Origin: Paraflavitalea pollutisoli
GTDB taxonomy: Bacteria > Bacteroidota > Bacteroidia > Chitinophagales > Chitinophagaceae
Direction: 5' to 3'
NCBI RefSeq assembly: GCF_029360705.1
Contig: NZ_JARKMX010000014.1
Coordinates: 930,001 to 994,000 of the forward strand
Length of the DNA stretch: 64,000 nucleotides
In this document: piece by piece, positions 62,218 to 64,000 of the stretch
Layout: every line of letters starts with the position of its first letter
Numbering within the stretch: position 1 is the first letter of the stretch
Program-made: the position numbers and the translations under genes
Notes under the pieces: model-generated
Database searches by the model: none
What the model saw: only the letters and a program-made list of their open reading frames with translations
Told to the model about the DNA's origin: nothing

Positions 62218-62631
62218 TTAGCTGATACGTTGCAGGTATTCCTGCAGCATGATGGTCGCGGCGATCTCATCTATCAATGCCTTATTACGGCGTTGCATTT
62301 TTTTCAATCCCATCTCGATCATAGCCTGGGAAGCCATCTTGGAGGTATAGCGCTCGTCTACAGTCTTGAGTGGCATTGTCGGAAACGCCTTCTTAATTCT
62401 TTCGATAGCCTTTTTCACCAAAGGCGTTGCATGCGTATCCGAATCATCCCAGTTCTTCGGCTCACCAATGATGATCAACTCCACCTGTTCCCTGGAAAAA
62501 TAGTCTTTCAGAAAGGGAATCAACTTAGGCGACTCAATGGTCGTAAGACCGGTTGCAATGATCTGGAAAGGATCTGTTACGGCAATGCCGGTCCTTTTAC
62601 CACCATAATCTATAGCGAGGATACGAGCCAT
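62218..62631 (-). CDS. ruvX: Putative pre-16S rRNA nuclease / Holliday junction resolvase (RuvX/YqgF family)
   Basis: A 137-residue RNase-H-fold protein with catalytic Asp in LAIDYGGKRTGIAVTD, the GEP loop (IIIGEPKN) and VDERYTSKMA followed by a C-terminal acid in IDEIAATIMLQ. The family trims the 5' end of 16S rRNA. The start codon overlaps the stop of the preceding UbiA gene by one base (TAATG), so the two are translationally coupled. Confidence 0.93.
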   Translation of the reverse strand: MARILAIDYGGKRTGIAVTDPFQIIATGLTTIESPKLIPFLKDYFSREQVELIIIGEPKNWDDSDTHATPLVKKAIERIKKAFPTMPLKTVDERYTSKMASQAMIEMGLKKMQRRNKALIDEIAATIMLQEYLQRIS

Positions 62632-63581
62632 TATATAATCGGATAAGACTTTACAATTAAAAGATCGGCAATCACAAATACCGCAAACACGACACTGGCA
62701 ATACCATTCGCCGTCATGAAAGCAAGGTTCACCCTGCGTAGGTCATTGGGCTTCACAATAGAGTGCTGATAGATCAGCATGCCGGTAAAAACAACAATAC
62801 CGATCCAGTACAACCAATGGAATCCACCCACAAAACCCGCCGCTATAACACAACCAGCGCTCAGTACATGCAATCCTTCAGATACACGAAGCGCTCTGGC
62901 CTTACCCAGCCACGCAGGAATCGAATGCAGTTTATTGGTGCGGTCAAATTCTTCGTCCTGTAAGGCATAGATGATGTCAAAACCACTCACCCAAAATACA
63001 ACAGCAAAAGAGAACAGGATAGGCAATATCGCAAAATGCCCCGTGACCGCCAGGAAAGCACCAATAGGCGCCAGCGATAAGCCAACTCCCAATACCAGGT
63101 GGCACAACGGCGTAAAGCGCTTGGTATAGCTGTAAAACAATACAACGAAGAGTGCTACCGGCGAGAGATAAAAACAAATACGGTTGATGAACCAGCAGGT
63201 AATGACAAAAAGGATACAGTTCACGATGGTGAACAGCAACACCCGGTCAGCATTCAAAATGCCGGCAGGAATTTCACGGATAGCTGTACGTGGGTTCTGC
63301 GCATCAAAGCGACGATCGAGGTAGCGGTTGAAAGCCATAGCTGCACTACGCGCAAAGACCATACAGAGCACCACCAACAGCAGCAACAAACCAAGACTGC
63401 CCACCCAATTGCCTTCAATCCGATACGCTGAGGATACAAACTCGCCGCTGGCCGGAAGTTGGCCGGCAATATCGTCAAACAACGTATAGACGCCCAGGGT
63501 AAACCCGATCAACGCAAAGGGCATCGCAAAAATGGTATGCGAAAACTTAATAAGCGATAAGTAATTCTTTATAGTAGACAT
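62631..63581 (-). CDS. UbiA-family prenyltransferase (4-hydroxybenzoate octaprenyltransferase-like)
   Basis: The 316-residue protein has eight or nine transmembrane helices. The two Asp-rich prenyl-diphosphate motifs are FNRYLDRRFDAQNPRT (about 104-119) and DIIYALQDEEFDRTN (about 203-217). It joins a prenyl chain to an aromatic acceptor for quinone synthesis. In Bacteroidota this group is usually placed in the futalosine menaquinone pathway (MqnP-like), which is inference. It is coupled to ruvX. Confidence 0.9.
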   Translation of the reverse strand: MSTIKNYLSLIKFSHTIFAMPFALIGFTLGVYTLFDDIAGQLPASGEFVSSAYRIEGNWVGSLGLLLLLVVLCMVFARSAAMAFNRYLDRRFDAQNPRTAIREIPAGILNADRVLLFTIVNCILFVITCWFINRICFYLSPVALFVVLFYSYTKRFTPLCHLVLGVGLSLAPIGAFLAVTGHFAILPILFSFAVVFWVSGFDIIYALQDEEFDRTNKLHSIPAWLGKARALRVSEGLHVLSAGCVIAAGFVGGFHWLYWIGIVVFTGMLIYQHSIVKPNDLRRVNLAFMTANGIASVVFAVFVIADLLIVKSYPII

Positions 63582-63601
63582 TGTTCTGATTTCAAATTCG
63601 A

Positions 63602-64000
63602 TTAGTTCGCTCCTGCTGCTGCCTGGGCGGTTTTATGGGCTTCGATACGCGTACGCACCAACTCCCACAACACGATACCAGCTGCCACAGAAATATTCAG
63701 GGAATGCTTCATGCCCAATTGAGGGATTTCGATACAGCCGTCGCAGGCTTTGATGACCTCGGCCTCTACCCCGGCTACCTCATTACCAAATACAATGGCC
63801 AGTGGCACGTCGGACTCTTGGTCAAATGCCTGTAAGGATACACTGTGCTCAACCTGCTCGATCGCCCATATACGGTAACCAGCCTCCCGCAATGACTGCA
63901 CGGCCTCGATCGTCGTCGCAAAATATTGCCACGTTACTGTTTCGGTAGCACCCAGGGCTGTCTTGTGAATATCGCGATGGGGAGGTTGCGGCGTATAGCC
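63602..64000 (-). CDS. TrmH/SpoU-family RNA methyltransferase (partial, N-terminus beyond right edge)
   Basis: The frame is open from 63602 to the window edge, 132 codons with no start seen. It shows the SpoU core: LGATETVTWQYF, then motif 2 AIVFGNEVAGVEAEVI and motif 3 CIEIPQLGMKHSLNISVAAGIVLWEL. These form the trefoil-knot SAM site used to 2'-O-methylate rRNA or tRNA ribose. The target RNA is unknown. UbiA starts 21 bases downstream, so this gene, ubiA and ruvX may be one operon. Confidence 0.9.
   Translation of the reverse strand, partial: GYTPQPPHRDIHKTALGATETVTWQYFATTIEAVQSLREAGYRIWAIEQVEHSVSLQAFDQESDVPLAIVFGNEVAGVEAEVIKACDGCIEIPQLGMKHSLNISVAAGIVLWELVRTRIEAHKTAQAAAGAN

Overview
The window is a chromosomal piece of a Bacteroidota bacterium, most likely family Chitinophagaceae. 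Supporting signs are two SusC/SusD pairs, a metalloprotease with a type IX secretion C-terminal domain, a LytS/LytTR pair, SCxx-type lipoproteins, BshB1 (bacillithiol), Mpl-type peptidoglycan recycling, candidate -7 boxes of the form TAnnTTTG, and start codons without clear Shine-Dalgarno sequences. No rRNA, tRNA, CRISPR array, transposase or integrase was seen.

Layout. 1-4154: a SusC/SusD pair on the minus strand, with the SusD cut by the left edge. 4827-6847: agmatine-to-putrescine genes (agmatine deiminase and N-carbamoylputrescine amidohydrolase). 7094-10643: a membrane fatty acid desaturase, BshB1 and a serine-hydrolase lipoprotein-like protein, separated by an intergenic region with inverted 11-bp repeats. 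10813-21400: dihydrolipoyl dehydrogenase, a secreted HExxH protein, a LytS/LytTR two-component pair, a DUF4197 lipoprotein, an amino-acid-oxidase-like flavoenzyme, a T9SS-exported pappalysin-like protease, a glutaminyl cyclase and a methyltransferase. 21476-26915: a three-gene envelope block (TPR protein, outer-membrane barrel, HU-CCDC81 membrane protein). 27193-28345: DoxX, a thioesterase, and a stretch with seven GAAAAAC-type boxes that looks like a non-coding RNA.

28428-38717 is the most accessory-looking part. It holds an SdpR/SdpI-type operon with a hydrolase, and an ECF sigma factor with the long C-terminal extension of the ECF42/SigI type. Next comes a plus-strand SusC-SusD-TlpA operon behind a leader with TAGAC boxes and a Cys-ending mini-ORF, then a CMD (AhpD-like)/DGPF (YCII) pair. 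Sigma factor, DGPF and CMD families usually sit together, so the Sus operon appears to split an older sigma/DGPF/CMD unit.

38838-64000 is mostly housekeeping: PBP4-type DacB, CinA, a 2-oxoacid dehydrogenase E2, an S9 peptidase, a DMT transporter, a DPM1-like glycosyltransferase, a DnaQ-like exonuclease, Mpl, a sugar nucleotidyltransferase, an ACC-deaminase-like enzyme, LipB, RluD, peptide deformylase, RuvX, UbiA and a TrmH-family methyltransferase cut by the right edge. Embedded in it is an ECF sigma factor translationally coupled to a protein that joins an anti-sigma-like cytoplasmic part, one membrane helix and a periplasmic trypsin-like protease.

Recurring themes are lipoate chemistry (E3, E2, LipB), envelope and peptidoglycan upkeep (DacB, Mpl, OM proteins), and nutrient uptake through Sus systems. 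The least explained sequences are the GAAAAACC region (28134-28341), the leader at 31844-32139, the inverted 11-bp repeats (9185-9286), the sigma/protease pair (53732-55410) and a 58-codon ORF at 15559-15735.
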